From positions 1 through 64,000 of the forward strand of contig NW_026705785.1 of NCBI RefSeq assembly GCF_029867415.1: a stretch of 64,000 nucleotides of DNA, in the 5' to 3' direction. The notes beneath the pieces are model-generated. The model searched no databases. It saw only the letters and a list, made by a program, of their open reading frames with translations, and was not told the DNA's origin. The stretch is from Vicia villosa (taxonomy: Eukaryota; Streptophyta; Magnoliopsida; Fabales; Fabaceae). The translations under genes were made by a program, and so were the position numbers. Positions 22,198 through 34,794 of the stretch are shown piece after piece (the stretch's first letter is position 1; the number at the start of each line of letters is the position of its first letter).

Positions 22198-23672
22198 TGC
22201 GGATGTTTTTGATTGGCTGCATTTTATGGTAAAACATAATTCTGAGTTTAGATGTCTTAACGGATGTCATGACATGCATGTGTGGTTTTCTGCAGGAGAA
22301 GTGATTTTAGCTAATACACATTTTATTAGATGTCAAGCTCAATGTTGTGACATCAGTATTTGACAGCATGGGCTGTTTTGTTTTCTGTTATGTTTCCTAC
22401 TTTATCTCAGGCTATATTTTAGGAAGCTAACTATCATGTGCTGACTGTATATCAGTAAGAGACCAAGCCATGGATTGATTTTTAGCACCCTGATTTGTGA
22501 AAATTAGAATAACTTGGTTAATCCTAATTTATGTTCTTTAGGCCCAAGGCTCAGGATCTCCATAACAAAGACTGTAAGTCCTACTTTTAGAAGCAGAGAA
22601 TTGAAGTGAAGAATATTGTTTGCTGCGATTTGTACAAATCAGGGTACAACAAGAAGATGTCCTATGGAATGTTAAGACATGTTCTGTGGCAACATGTCTT
22701 ATGAGATGTCATATGCAGAAACTCATGACATCGCGCCTGCTGAGCTGAGATATGAAGATTCAGTATGTACTCAACAGATGTAGAATATTCTATGGAATAT
22801 TATGCAATCCTATGTGGCGCAGGTTTAAAGGTCAAGAGAATCAAGTCAGAATATTGAAGATTATGCAATTTCTGGTTATGGAGATAATTTAGGAAACTTA
22901 TGATTGAAGACCTAACTTTTAGCAGAAGTTTTCTGCTTATTTATAATAGCAAATAAGGCTGTGATTGAAGGTCCAAGTCTAGTTAGGAATAGGTTATAAA
23001 TAGGAATCTTTGTAACCTAGTTTGGGAGCTAGCCGGTTTTAGAAATATGTAGTTTTTAGGGTTAGACGTGTAAGTGAACCACCCGGATTGTTAGATGGTC
23101 ACTGATTTATGCCTTAAATCCTGTAGGCAAGAGGTTTATTTTACTCACTTAGAAGCTGTGAAGCAATGAGTGTAGTTGTGTACTTGGAAGAAGCTGTGAA
23201 GCAATGAGTGCAGTTGTGTACTTGGAAGAAGCTGTGAAGCAATTCCAAGTTTATTTGTGTCAAAGAGTTTTTTTGTTTTGTGTTTGGAGTGATGCTCTCC
23301 AAACTGATTTTGTATGTTGCAAGGGTTTGTAGCATGTTTAGGTACCACTAGGGAGTGAGCAGAGGTTCTCTTATCTTAGATGGGTTTATAAGGTAAGGAT
23401 TTCATTGGGTAGTGATTATGTAGCCATAGGTTGTTGCCTGTAAACCAGAGGTTGTTTACATAAAATAATACTACTGATAGTGGAGTCTTCTTCCCTGCTT
23501 GGTAGCCCCCAGATGTAGGTTGGTTGAACCGAACTGGGTTAACAATTCTGTTGTGTTTTTATTGCTTTCCTGCACTGTTATTTGTATTCCTACCTTGTCT
23601 GTTTCTATAATGTCAGATCAGATGTCAACATATCCTTATATGACATCTGAGTCTGATGTCACCAGAACTTCA
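22198..23672 (+). repeat. 5' LTR of the LARD
   Basis: TG...CA limits, 1475 bp. It differs from the 3' LTR by two extra 38-bp units at 23152-23227, by about 80 bp around 23520-23600 that the 3' LTR lacks, and by scattered substitutions. That much divergence suggests an old insertion. Confidence 0.9.
23152..23243 (+). repeat. 38-bp tandem repeat present only in the 5' LTR
   Basis: GAAGCTGTGAAGCAATGAGT starts at 23152 and again at 23190. A third, partial copy at 23228 runs into 'aattccaag'. The 3' LTR has a single partial copy (about 29201). Confidence 0.9.
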
Positions 23673-23689
23673 ATTGGTATTAGAGCAGA
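23673..23689 (+). promoter_or_regulatory. Primer-binding site of the LARD
   Basis: ATTGGTATTAGAGCAGA directly follows the 5' LTR. It matches the plant initiator-methionine tRNA-primed form TGGTATCAGAGC with one change (C to T). Confidence 0.85.
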
Positions 23690-26600
23690 CATCCTGTCTG
23701 TTTCTGGATGAGATCCATGGGGGATACTTTCTGGTTGTGTACAAGGTAGAAGATTGTTTGAACAAGGAGTGTTCATATTGTATGGTCTCTTCAAGTAGAG
23801 GAAGGACCTATTTGTGGAAGACTAGACCAACCTAACCAGAGTCGTTGTATATTCTTGATGAAAGAAGATAATGAAGCTGGAATAAAGAGGGTTAAATTCA
23901 AAGACTTCATGCGGTAGTGAAGAATATGAATTAAATTGTCCAACTTATATTTAGCACAGAGAAGAAGATTTTCAAAACCTTCATACGGGAGTGAAGATAT
24001 TGATAAGGTAACTTGTGTGCTTATGTGTTTCCATCTGGTCAAGATATAGGCTAGGTCTAGTTTATTGCTTGGTGAAGAAGTAAGCGTATTGTAGGGTTAA
24101 TTTACTTTCAATCCTTGGATGTCATGCTTACAATTGAATTATGTAGTAAGCATTTTGTAAATTCTGTTGAAATATGGCTATATTCCATTGCATAGCTTCT
24201 GATACAACCCTCAAAGTGCTAGAAGAATTCTAGGGTTATATTTTTATCAATAGAATATTTGGCAGATTTTTCAACTATATTAAAGTGTCAAAGATACTTG
24301 AGTCCTTCTCAAGTCCGCTCACAAAGACATTTTTTAATAGAGTTAATGAGTATCAATTGATCAATGATTCTCATATACATTTGCAAGTTGTTTTAAGACG
24401 TTGAAGATTATCAAGGATAATGTGTTCCTAGAAGATGGAACTGATGTTCTATGGGATGTTAGATCATTATTACTACTGGTATGCAACTACCAATTGAAGA
24501 ATAAATGTTTTGGGTGCTAAAAAAATGTAGTGTGAGTACATATGTTTGGAACTTACTCCTGATCTAGAAGAGGAGACATTTGTTGTGTATTAGTTGATCA
24601 AGACACGATCAACAAAGTTTTCTACTCCAAATGTCAGTTTACTTCTGACCTAAGCTTATGGGAGTACGGAAGTTGAGCTCAATGCAAGTAAAAGGATTCA
24701 GAAAGGTATTATCTACAGTCCCTTTATGAGAAATCAAGATGAGCTTATATCTGGTATATCCTTATGATCAAATTAACTAGATATGTGGAATTTTATTCAT
24801 GACCAGATTTTATTTGGAGCTGAATACTATGATCCAACCACAGTGATTAATGGTCCTGAGTATTGACTACCTAAAATATTATATTGGAAGGGTATTGTCT
24901 GAAGAATCAAGGGAAACAGATTGCTTTGAAGAATCTGCATATTTATGTGTCATGCCATAAGTAAGTCAATTCCAGAAACCTAGTTGAGGGAATCTCCTTT
25001 GTAGGTACAGACTATGGCATCCATCATCTCAAAATCAGAATGAAAGTTTGAAGAAAAGCTTATTGAGATGTGGCTCATATTATTCCTTGGTTATGTTGAT
25101 TTTTGGCTGTAAAGGTGGTGTTTATTGTGCTTCCTATGTCACCCCTAAGTGTTATGGATGAGATATCATGGAATGTATATGTTGTTTCCTGGAAGTAAGT
25201 GTAAGTGTGAAGAAGTAATCAGTCAGGATAGTCTAGTGTGAGTAGATAGTTCTAACTGACCAACTGGTAGGTACTTTGACGGAAGACTTAGTATTTATTA
25301 GTATGTAACCCGAATACCAAAATGCATATACTCAGTTGGGAGCTGAGTGTTTGTCTAAAGGATTCATGGTATATTGTAAACTGAATGTCAATATTAAATT
25401 TCACTATGATCTTCACAAGTTGAGGACGTGTGGCAACATTATCTGGTGATTATTTGAAGAGTTGATTCAATTTAGGAGATGCATATAGATGTTGTCAAAT
25501 ATCTTGATGGGATCTAGATATTTGTGTGATAACTGTGTGGAAATATGAATCAAGAAGAGATGAAGTATGTGATGTATAGAAGATAATATGCTACATGAAG
25601 ATGTAACATCACAATTGTTGAAGACACCCGAGATTGAAGAAGGTTGATAAGAAAGTAAACTAAGGATTCCTAATTTGGAAACTGTGGTAAATTCCAAATA
25701 AAGAATGCTTCAAGTATTATAAGGACCAACATCAAAGATGTACTTAATTTTTATATCTCAGGGGGAGTATAGAGTATGGAGATCAGCAAGGACAGTTTAA
25801 TTATGCTTCTAATCATATAGAAAGTCTTTCAAAGACTAGTCTTTTCAAGACAGAAGAACAATGTCAAACAAGAAGTCACAACATAACTCAAGACATGTTT
25901 TATCCTTGGAAACCAGCAGGGATAGTTCTTATTATTTTCATCTAAAACATGTATTGATGGTGTGTATCACTTGCTCTGACTTAGTGCATATTCCAACCAA
26001 TGCACAAATTCACCTGATGCAGTTCTTATTAAAGTATTACCTCTAAGAGTCTAGGTTGTTATTTAAGTTTCTCAGGTTTCTAGAGTCTTTATTTTCTTTT
26101 TATTTTTCTCTTCTCTTGAGTCTTGTTTGTGTCTTTAATGTCCTTCTTTCGGATATGGGTAAGTCTAGAGTCTATATAGGTTATGTTTGTCAACTTGTGT
26201 CAAACATAGGGAATAAGGGTAGTGTTCAGACATTGTTATGTCTGGGGTCCTTCTTTGCAGTTGTTTTTGCAAAGATATTGAAAAGGTTTTCTATTCTAAG
26301 TCATACAATATAGAGGTATGTTGTCTCTATGGATAGTACAAGTAATTGAGTCCTGTTTAGAGTCATGAACACCGATTGTCTTATGTTTTGAGTAATCCAG
26401 TATAGAGGTCTGATTCTCTATGTTTGTAAATGGGTGTTTCAAGTAATTATGCCTATAAGTTGAGTCTCCTCTTATGTTCTAGGAAAGGAAGTTGTGTAAG
26501 TATTGTGTAGGTTGTCTTTAGAACCATAGTAAATAATGTTGAAGCATGTGTGACTGAGACTGATGTCTTAAAAGATGTTGGAACATCATCTTAGATGTTT

Positions 26601-28227
26601 GTGCTTGTTCAGCCAAAGAAGTTTATGTTGATCAGGATGAAGTAAAAGATCAAGCCACTGATTTAATTGGATGTCATGACTGGTTGTCATGAAGAAGAAA
26701 CAGAAGAAGAAGCATAAGAAGAATGTCAGACAAAATGTCCTACCTTGTGTGAGAAGGACTACAGTCTGAACATCATAATTTAGAAAGTGTTGAGAATCTA
26801 AAATTCTCTTTATGTGGTTGTGTGGATTTGCTTGAGAGCTTATCTCTTTTAGTGGTGTTCTTGTGTGTGACGGCCTGAATTAGCTGTTGAAGGCGTGATC
26901 TATGAAGTTCTTCATATGTCAAGGACTTCTATGCAAATCTTAAGTCATATGGATGTTGTATTAAGAACCAGATTGATTGGGTTCTGTATTAAGAAGCTGA
27001 TGTTTTAGATGATGTTGAAACATTATGGTTATTGAGGGTTGTAAATGAAAGAAGCTTGGATTATAAAGTTGATACTTGGTGTTCTACAGTGAAGTGTCAA
27101 GTCCAAATATGATAAAGCAGGGTGTGAAGCTTCAGACCGTAAACATAGGGGTATATGGTCAGAATGACTGTTGAACAGGAGGAAAAGTGTGTGTGGACAC
27201 TAACCACCAATTGCCTACTGAGGGGGAGAAGCTTATAATTCTCTATAGCAGGTTTTAAGGGGGATATTGGTTTACATGATGATATGTAAATTACTTTTAA
27301 GGAGGGTTCTGTTACTATTCAGAAAAATGTTGAACAAGATGTTAAGACATATAAATCAGAATCGGTTGTTCCTTCGACAACTGTATATATGAGGAGAGCT
27401 TGCTATATGTGTTGATCATTAATCCTAATATGTCTCCAGGTCAAGCTGATATTAAGGGGGAGAAATTTTTCTTTAGCTGATGTGAATGAGAATCTACTAC
27501 TATAGTCTTGAATGTCCTGGAGACAAAAACTTTAAACGAGCAGCGTAATTGTAATATCAGAGCCAAGGCAGATGGACTCTGTGTGAATGTGATTCTAAAT
27601 ATTATATCACATGTAAAGTATAGTCTGAAAAGAAGTGTTGGACACTTGGATGTGAAAATTGTTTTTTTTTTGTTGCTAAAAAGTAAAGAAAAGCCAGCAG
27701 ACAATGTCTGACTGAATGTCAGGACATTATACAGAACATGTCTCTGCATGGACATGTTAAATGAAGGTGCTGAGTTTGCTACCACTAATGTGCATGTAAA
27801 GGATTATAACCCTGAGGAAAATGATGAACAGACTGTTGTGTCAGAAGAATGAGCTGAAAAGGAAGCTGAGTTAGAAGAAGAAGCAGATGCCAGTCTTGAA
27901 GATGACTCTGATGAAGACAATGATGGTGATGATGAATTTCTATTTTTGTCTAGCTTATGGTCTGTAATCATAATCTGAATATCTTTGTTTCTTTGGCAAC
28001 TTTCTGGCCAAAAAGGGGGAGATGTATGATGATAAATATCCCAGAACTATGTGAATGTATGATGATGAATATCCCAGAACTATGTGTGTGTGAACAAGAA
28101 TTTCCCGATGTGAACAAGAATTAGATGTTCCAAGTAATTCTGAAGTTTCTGAAGTTGGTAATGTGTATCTTGTATGGTGCTTGTGATCTCTGATGTGCTG
28201 ACAAGTTGTTTTAGCCAAAAATTTGCC

Positions 28228-28239
28228 AAAGGGGGAGTT
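28228..28239 (+). promoter_or_regulatory. Polypurine tract of the LARD
   Basis: AAAGGGGGAG lies just upstream of the 3' LTR, inside 'ttagccaaaaatttgccaaa'. A similar block, 'ggccaaaaagggggagatg', occurs at 28005-28024 and may be a second tract or a duplication. Confidence 0.8.
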
Positions 28240-29558
28240 TGTAGATGTTTTTGATTGGCTGCATTTTATGGTAAAACATAATTCTGAGTTTAGATGTCTT
28301 GACTGATGTCATGACATGCATGTGTGGTTTTCTGCATGAGATGCGATTTTAGCTAATACACATTTTATTGGATGTCAAGCTGAATGTTGTGACATCAGTA
28401 TCTAACAGGAAAGGCTGTTATGTTTTCTGTTATGTTTCCTACTTTATCTCAGGCTATATTTTAGGAAACTAACTATAATGTGTTGACTGTATATTAGTAA
28501 GAGACCAAACCATGGGCTGATTTTTAGCACTCTGATTTGTTAAAATTAGGTTAACTTGGTTAACCCTAATTTATGTTCTTTAGGCCCAAGGCCCAGGATC
28601 TGCATAACAAAAGACTGTTAGTCCTACTTTCAGAATCAGAGAATTGAAGTGAAGAATATTGTTTACTGCGATTTGTACAAAATAGGGTACATCAAGAAGA
28701 TGTCCTATGGATTGTTAAGACATGTTCTGTGACAACATGTCTTATGAGATGTCATATGCAGAAACTCATGACATTGCGCCTGCTGAGTTGGAATATGAAG
28801 ATTCAGTATGTACTCAACAAATGTAGAATATTTTATGGAATATTATGCAATCCTATGTGGCGCAGGTTTAAAGGTCTAGAGAATCAAGTCAGGATATTGA
28901 AGATTATGCCGTTTCTAATTATGGAGAAAATTTAGGAAACTTATGATTGAAGACCTAACTGTTAGGTGAAGTTTTCTGCTGATTTGTAATAGCAAATAAG
29001 GCTGTGATTGAAGGCCCAAGTCCAGTTGGAAATAGGTTATAAATAGGAAGCTTTGTAACCTAGTTTGGGAGCTAGCCGGTTTTAGAAAGATGTAGTCTTT
29101 AGGGTTAGACGTGTAAGTGAACCACCCGGATTGTGAGATGATCACTGATTTGTGCCTCAAAGCCTGTAGGCAAGAGGTTTATTTTACTCACTCAGAAGCT
29201 GTGAAGTAATTCCAAGTTTATTTGTGTCAAAGAGTTTTTTTGTTGTGTTTGGAGTGATGCTCTCCAAACTGATTTTGTATGTTGCAAGGGTTTGTAGCAT
29301 GTTTAGGTACCACTAGGTAGTGAGCAGAGGTTCTCTTATCTTAGATGGGTTTCTAAGGTAAAGATTTCATTGGGTAGTGATTATGTAGCCAGAGGTTGTT
29401 GCCTGTAAACCAGAGGTTGTTTACATAAAATAATACTACTGATAGTGGAGTCTTCTTCCTGGCTTGGCAGCCCCCAGATGTAGGTTGTTTTTATAATGTC
29501 AGATCAGATGTCAAGACATCCTTATATGACATTTGAGTCTGTTGTAACCGGAATTTCA
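28240..29558 (+). repeat. 3' LTR of the LARD
   Basis: Starts TGTAGATGTTTTTGATTGGC and ends GGAATTTCA, 1319 bp. It aligns with the 5' LTR over its whole length apart from the indels noted for the 5' copy. Confidence 0.9.
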
Positions 29559-29563
29559 TATTT

Positions 29564-30253
29564 AATTTAAAATACAATATATAATATACTAAAATTTAAT
29601 ATTACATAATAAAAATTATCAATTATGTTTAAAACATATTAATTAAATTGAAGTAATAAGTAAAATAAAATATTAAAAAAAATTAAAAACCAATAAAAAT
29701 AAATTAATATAATATATATTACTAATACAAAATATTAAATATATATTTAATTTATTCGATTTTGAAAATTCAATTTTAAGTCCAACATGAAGAACATAAA
29801 AACTCATTCCATATTAATTAATTTAATGTATATTTCAAATTTTTAATGGTTTTAATTTGAACAACCCAAACCTTATATTACCAAAAAAAACAAGATATTA
29901 AAGTGAAATGTATGACACGAAAAAAGAACCAACTTGTTTAAAGTGAATGTTTAGAAGAAAGAAAAGAACAAAAGAAGAGAAAGTAAAGTATAGTATTTAT
30001 AAAACAATGTTATATATAAACATTTTCTCCCCATTTCAGACAAAACAAAGAAGCATCAAAGAGTAACGAGTAACAACACAAGACTCACATCACAATCAAA
30101 GAGGTTAATATTCCAACCACCGTACCACGTCATCATCACCACCTTCTTAATCTTAACATTGCGTGTGAACATATTACTACCTTGTTTGTTTGTTGGATTA
30201 GTTAACGCGACGTTGACCTTTTTTTCTTCTTCTTTTGTTTAGCGACACAAAAA
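29564..30253 (+). promoter_or_regulatory. Promoter and 5' UTR region of the XBAT33-like gene
   Basis: Very AT-rich to about 30000. A TATA box (TTATATATAAAC) lies at about 30009-30020, giving a leader of roughly 200 nt with a CA-rich start. The LARD ends only about 450 bp upstream of the TATA box and may influence expression. Confidence 0.5.
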
Positions 30254-33233
30254 ATGGGTAATTCTTTTGGTTGCTCCGCTTCCGGTGAGAGACTGGTGTC
30301 GGCGGCGAGAGACGGTGACCTTGTGGAGGCGAAGATGCTTTTGAACTGTAACCCTTGTCTTGCTAAATACTCTACTTTTGGGGGGCTTAATTCTCCCCTT
30401 CATTTTGCATCTGCAAAGGGTCATAACGAGGTTTCAGAATTTATATCACCCTTTTGATTTTATTTTTTTCAAAGTTTGTTTATTTATTTGTTTTTGTGTT
30501 TTGGGTTTTGATTAGATTGTTGCATTGTTGCTTGAGAATGGAGCTGATGTTAATTCGAAAAATTATTCCGGCCAGGTATCTCTTTCTATGTCCCCTTTTG
30601 ATTTGAAACTAGAATTGTAGTATCATATGATTATTATAATGAATGAAATAGTTATAATTTGTGGTGAACTTTGAATATTTGTAATTGGAATATACATTTT
30701 ACATTTTTTGGTATGGTTATGTTCTGCGCAATTACTGTTTGATTGTCTGTTATGATAAGCAAACAATCAGATCAATGGATCTGACACCAAATTAACATAT
30801 GTCAGTAGTCAGTATCGTAACATGGAGTTTAATTTAGCAGATGTATGAGGATTTCACCGACACCTCTGGAAAAAATGTGTGAGTGCAGTCACTGACATTT
30901 GTGATTGAATTAAATTTATTTATTTTTTCAAATTATTATTAGTATTGACATGTTGTGTCTGGTGTCTATGTCTGTGTTTGTGCTTCATAGGATATAAGTA
31001 TGCATGCACCCCTTTTTATTTTCGATAAACTGATTCAAAAATATGATTTAATTTGATGCTTGATTTGAATTTTGAAGACGGCCTTGATGCAAGCTTGTAG
31101 ATATGGTCATTGGGAAGTTGTACAGACACTTCTACTCTTCAGATGCAATGTGAGTTGTGTTAATTTTTTTCTTCTCTTTTTTGTGATGAAAGTTCGGTTT
31201 TCAAAATCACTAGAGTTTAGACTATGTAATGTAATAACAGGTTATGAGAGGAGATTATCTCAGTGGGAGAACAGCGCTTCACTTTGCAGCAATGAATGGC
31301 CATGTAAGATGTATTAGACTTGTTGTGGCCGATTTTGTTCCGAGCGCACCTTATGAAGCTATAAATGCTCGCTCAGATGCTGACAATGGTGGTGGATCAA
31401 ATGTGAGAGGCAAAAATGAAGAAAGGTACACCTTTCCTTTTCATTATATATACAATTACTACATAAATCATTAGTTTAAGGCCCGAATTTACTATGATTT
31501 TTATTCGTCTAGGTTTTATTCTAGCAATTTATTTACTTTGTTCCAGTGCAGTGCCCTGTCGAAGTTTGTAAATAAGACAGCGGATGGTGGTATCACTGCC
31601 CTTCATATGGCTTCATTAAATGGATACTTTGATTGTGTGCAACTGCTACTTGATCTTGATGCAAATATGTCTTCTGTGACATTTCATTACGGAACATCAA
31701 TGGATTTAATCGGTATGTCTTTTGTTTTATACGATAAACTAGTACTTTACCCCGTGTGATGCACGTGTTTAGGCGGGATTTTGATCTAAAGTTGGCGCCT
31801 AAACATGTATTCTGTTTTAATATATTAAAGATACCTCACGTTGTTTTTGCCATTCAACTTAATTAATGTAATTTGATGTAGGGGCCGGTAGCTCTCCTTT
31901 GCATTATGCTGCTTGTGGGGGTAATTTAAAATGCTGTCAGGTAAGAATTGCTTCTGATTTAGGGCATGTTTGGATAGAAGTAACTTATATAAGCACTTAT
32001 ATTTTAAAAGGGGCTTAATGGATGATATACCTTCTGGCTCTTTCCAGTGAATCCTACAATAATGTTTTTCTTTTACAGATCCTCCTTGCAAGAGGTGCAA
32101 GTCGAATGTCTTTGAATTGTAACGGGTAATTTATTTTCAAAGGCTATTTGAGTGCAAATTTTCGCTTCTTCATTATACATCAATACTAATTTTGATTTCG
32201 TTCTTCCTCCCCTAGGTGGCTTCCGCTTGATATTGCTCGGATGTGGGGCCGCCATTGGCTTGAACTGCTCTTGGCACCCAGTTCTGAAGCCGTAACACCC
32301 GCATTCCCTCATTCAAATTACTTGTCCTTGCCTCTCATGAGTGCTCTCAACATAGCAAGGTATTTTCAATCCTAGTTTAAGGATATTTTGTAGTGAAGAA
32401 CGCAAATTTGTTGAAAATATTGAAAATAATTGCAGAGAGTACGGATTGCAATCCTCTACAACTTCCTCCGATGAGATCGACTTTTGTGCCGTATGCCTGG
32501 AGAAGCCATGTTCAGTGGCAGCAGAAGGTACTGGATTTTCTACCTTTTGAATATCTGTTTCTTTGCTTTCCTTCTTCTGCATGTGATTAGGGATGCATAA
32601 CCTAAAGAAGCGATTATCGGAATCTGAAAAAAAAAACTTATTCGACTATGTGTAACAGTGTAAGTATAGCGTTAAATTTTATTACATGCAGGATGTGGAC
32701 ATGAACTTTGTGTGAGATGTGCGCTCTATCTATGCTCGTCGAGTAATGTTTCTTCTGAAACCGTTTGCCCTCCCGGCTCTATCCCTTGCCCGCTTTGTAG
32801 ACATGGAATTGTCTCTTTTGTTAAGTTGCCAGGTTCCCAAGCAAAAGAAAATAAATTACATGTGTCTCTTGGTCTCTGCACGCCGTGCATACTGCATCCA
32901 CGTGACGTAGATCAACCTTCTCTTTCTCACGCATCAGAGACCCAAAGAAACTGTGTTGACTCTGTTCCTTCGGAGTTACTCTGCCCTGTCACATGTAGTC
33001 CGTTTCCATCTATGACAATCCCATTGTGCACCTGCAATGAGGGTTCATGTCCATCATTTGAACCACGCAACGTAGAAGCACGAGACGAACCATCCCGTCA
33101 CTCGCAAGGATCAACAACGGATCAAGATAAAATTGAAGGCCCGAGACTGGATAAAACAACTTGCTCGAACATGCTTTGGGGTAGAAGAAGTTACAGCAGG
33201 GAGAACCAATGCAACTCAGAAATAAATGCTTGA
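30254..33233 (+). CDS. XBAT33: XBAT33-like ankyrin-repeat RING E3 ubiquitin ligase, 10 exons, 512 aa
   Basis: Exons: 30254-30430, 30516-30575, 31078-31149, 31241-31425, 31552-31712, 31882-31940, 32079-32125, 32216-32359, 32436-32527, 32692-33233. All junctions are GT-AG and in phase, totalling 1539 nt. MGNSFGCS fits an N-myristoylation site with a nearby Cys, suggesting membrane attachment. Ankyrin repeats run from about residue 10 to 275 ([73 protein letters not shown]). The C3HC4 RING has C319, C322, C334, H336, C339, C342, C365 and C368. Length and exon plan fit the XB3/XBAT family; wording such as LVEAKMLL and [13 protein letters not shown] points to XBAT33 rather than XBAT32. Rice XB3 and Arabidopsis XBAT32 are active E3 ligases; the substrate here is unknown. 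No damage seen. Confidence 0.93.
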
Positions 33234-34790
33234 ACCATTTTGTGCTTGTAGATATTGGTTACATTTTTTAATCAATAGAGGTGTCTACAGTTTTTCTTAC
33301 TGGCCAGTGGCCAACCTCAAATGGCGGAACTCAGTCGAAATTATAAAGACGGAAAAACTCTTATGCAGAATTCTCTGGTATTTCAGCTACTCTATCACCA
33401 TCTGCATGCCCTCTTATTAGTTTAAGTTATTTGTGATTGTGATATATTATTTTTGGATTTTTATTTTATTAGAGAAATCTGTTTTTCTAAGACTAGAAAT
33501 TTAATTTATATTACAGATTAGGAGTTATCTGTATATTATGGTTACAAAAGTCAAATCTAGGGACTGGAAGAACTTGTTGATGAAATTATTTATTTATTTG
33601 TTATCCGGTTGGTTGGTTGAATTAATTGAAACAATTAAACAATAGTATATGGAGGCCTTACAAGTTTTCTCTAATCCATTTTTTAAATTATTGTGATCTC
33701 ACATATAGTGTTTGCTTTTGAATATTTTAAAATCTGGGTTTGCCTTTACTAGTATACTTTACCTAGTTGGTCACACTATCTTGATTGTTGGTTAGGTTGG
33801 TAACCTAACAATCAGAGCTTTAAACATAAAGAAACTGCACTAGAAAAAACACACACCCTTCCGCTCAAACGATTATTCAATACCTAAAATTTGGTTGAAA
33901 ATAAGCACAGAAACTAATAAACTAATGATATTAAAAACGATCGTTAAAAACTTTAGACAACATACTTAATATCAATATATCAGTTCAATAGTAATTGGAT
34001 AATAGATGAGATGATACGAGATCATTTCCAATTTAATTAGAGGTAGTGAGTTTGAACCCAACTTTGAGCATACGACACTTTTAAAGGAGAGTTTTGTTGT
34101 CCTTCTTGAATTAAGAGATTAATCTATGTAATTATGTAATTGTGCAGAAAGGATATCCATGTTTACGAAAAACTTACAAAATCAAAAAAACTTAGAATTA
34201 TTTGTGGGATTTCTTGACATTTGTACTATCATGATATATCTTCCTCTTCTTGAAACTGACATGGGCCACGTATAATGCACTTGATTCTTCTAAAATGAGG
34301 ATGCATTTCAATATCATATGAAGACTATTTCCAATTGGAGGAAACTTTATCCCATAATTTTAGATTTACCCTTATACTAAATTATATATGTTTTAAAATT
34401 TTCTTTTTTTTTTTTTTAGTCTATTGAGAGAAGTTGAAAGAATTTTGAAAATTTTTGTGAATCTGAAGTCTTACCCCAAAATTATCTGGTCCACAACACT
34501 AAAACAAGAAATCTTTACCCCCAAATTTTTTGAGATAGAAAACTACACGAGAAGTATTTTCCTAAGTCTTCAAGTCCTCATATCAACACCCGAAGTCTTT
34601 TCCCAAATTATCGGTGGACATATCAACACCGGAAGTCTTACTTCCAAGTTATCCGGTTCACAAGCTTAACATACCATAATACTTTTGAGTAAGTTCTTCG
34701 AACCCTTTATTTTTGTTCACCAAAAGTCTTTTGTGAAAGTCTCCCAGTTTTGTTTTTTTTTTTGGAAAATTGAAAAAGAAACTTTTTTTA
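33234..34790. other. 3' UTR of the XBAT33-like gene and AT-rich spacer
   Basis: 33234 to about 33650 probably holds the 3' UTR and polyadenylation region. The rest is AT-rich; I recognise no gene, LTR or inverted repeat. Confidence 0.4.
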
Positions 34791-34794
34791 AATC

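Larger units (their letters stand above)
22198..29558 (+). mobile_element. Complete non-coding LTR retrotransposon (LARD-type), SIRE-like signals
   Basis: LTRs lie at 22198-23672 and 28240-29558, flanked by TATTT (22193-22197 and 29559-29563). A tRNA-iMet-type primer-binding site follows the 5' LTR and a purine tract AAAGGGGGAG precedes the 3' LTR. The 4.57-kb interior has no recognisable gag, protease, integrase or RT and only short ORFs. A repeated-acidic segment (near 27840-27940, encoding SLEDDSDEDNDGDDEF) is the only protein-like remnant. Mobility would depend on proteins from another element, probably a Ty1/copia SIRE/Maximus relative, judging from 'gccaaagggggag'. Confidence 0.85.
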
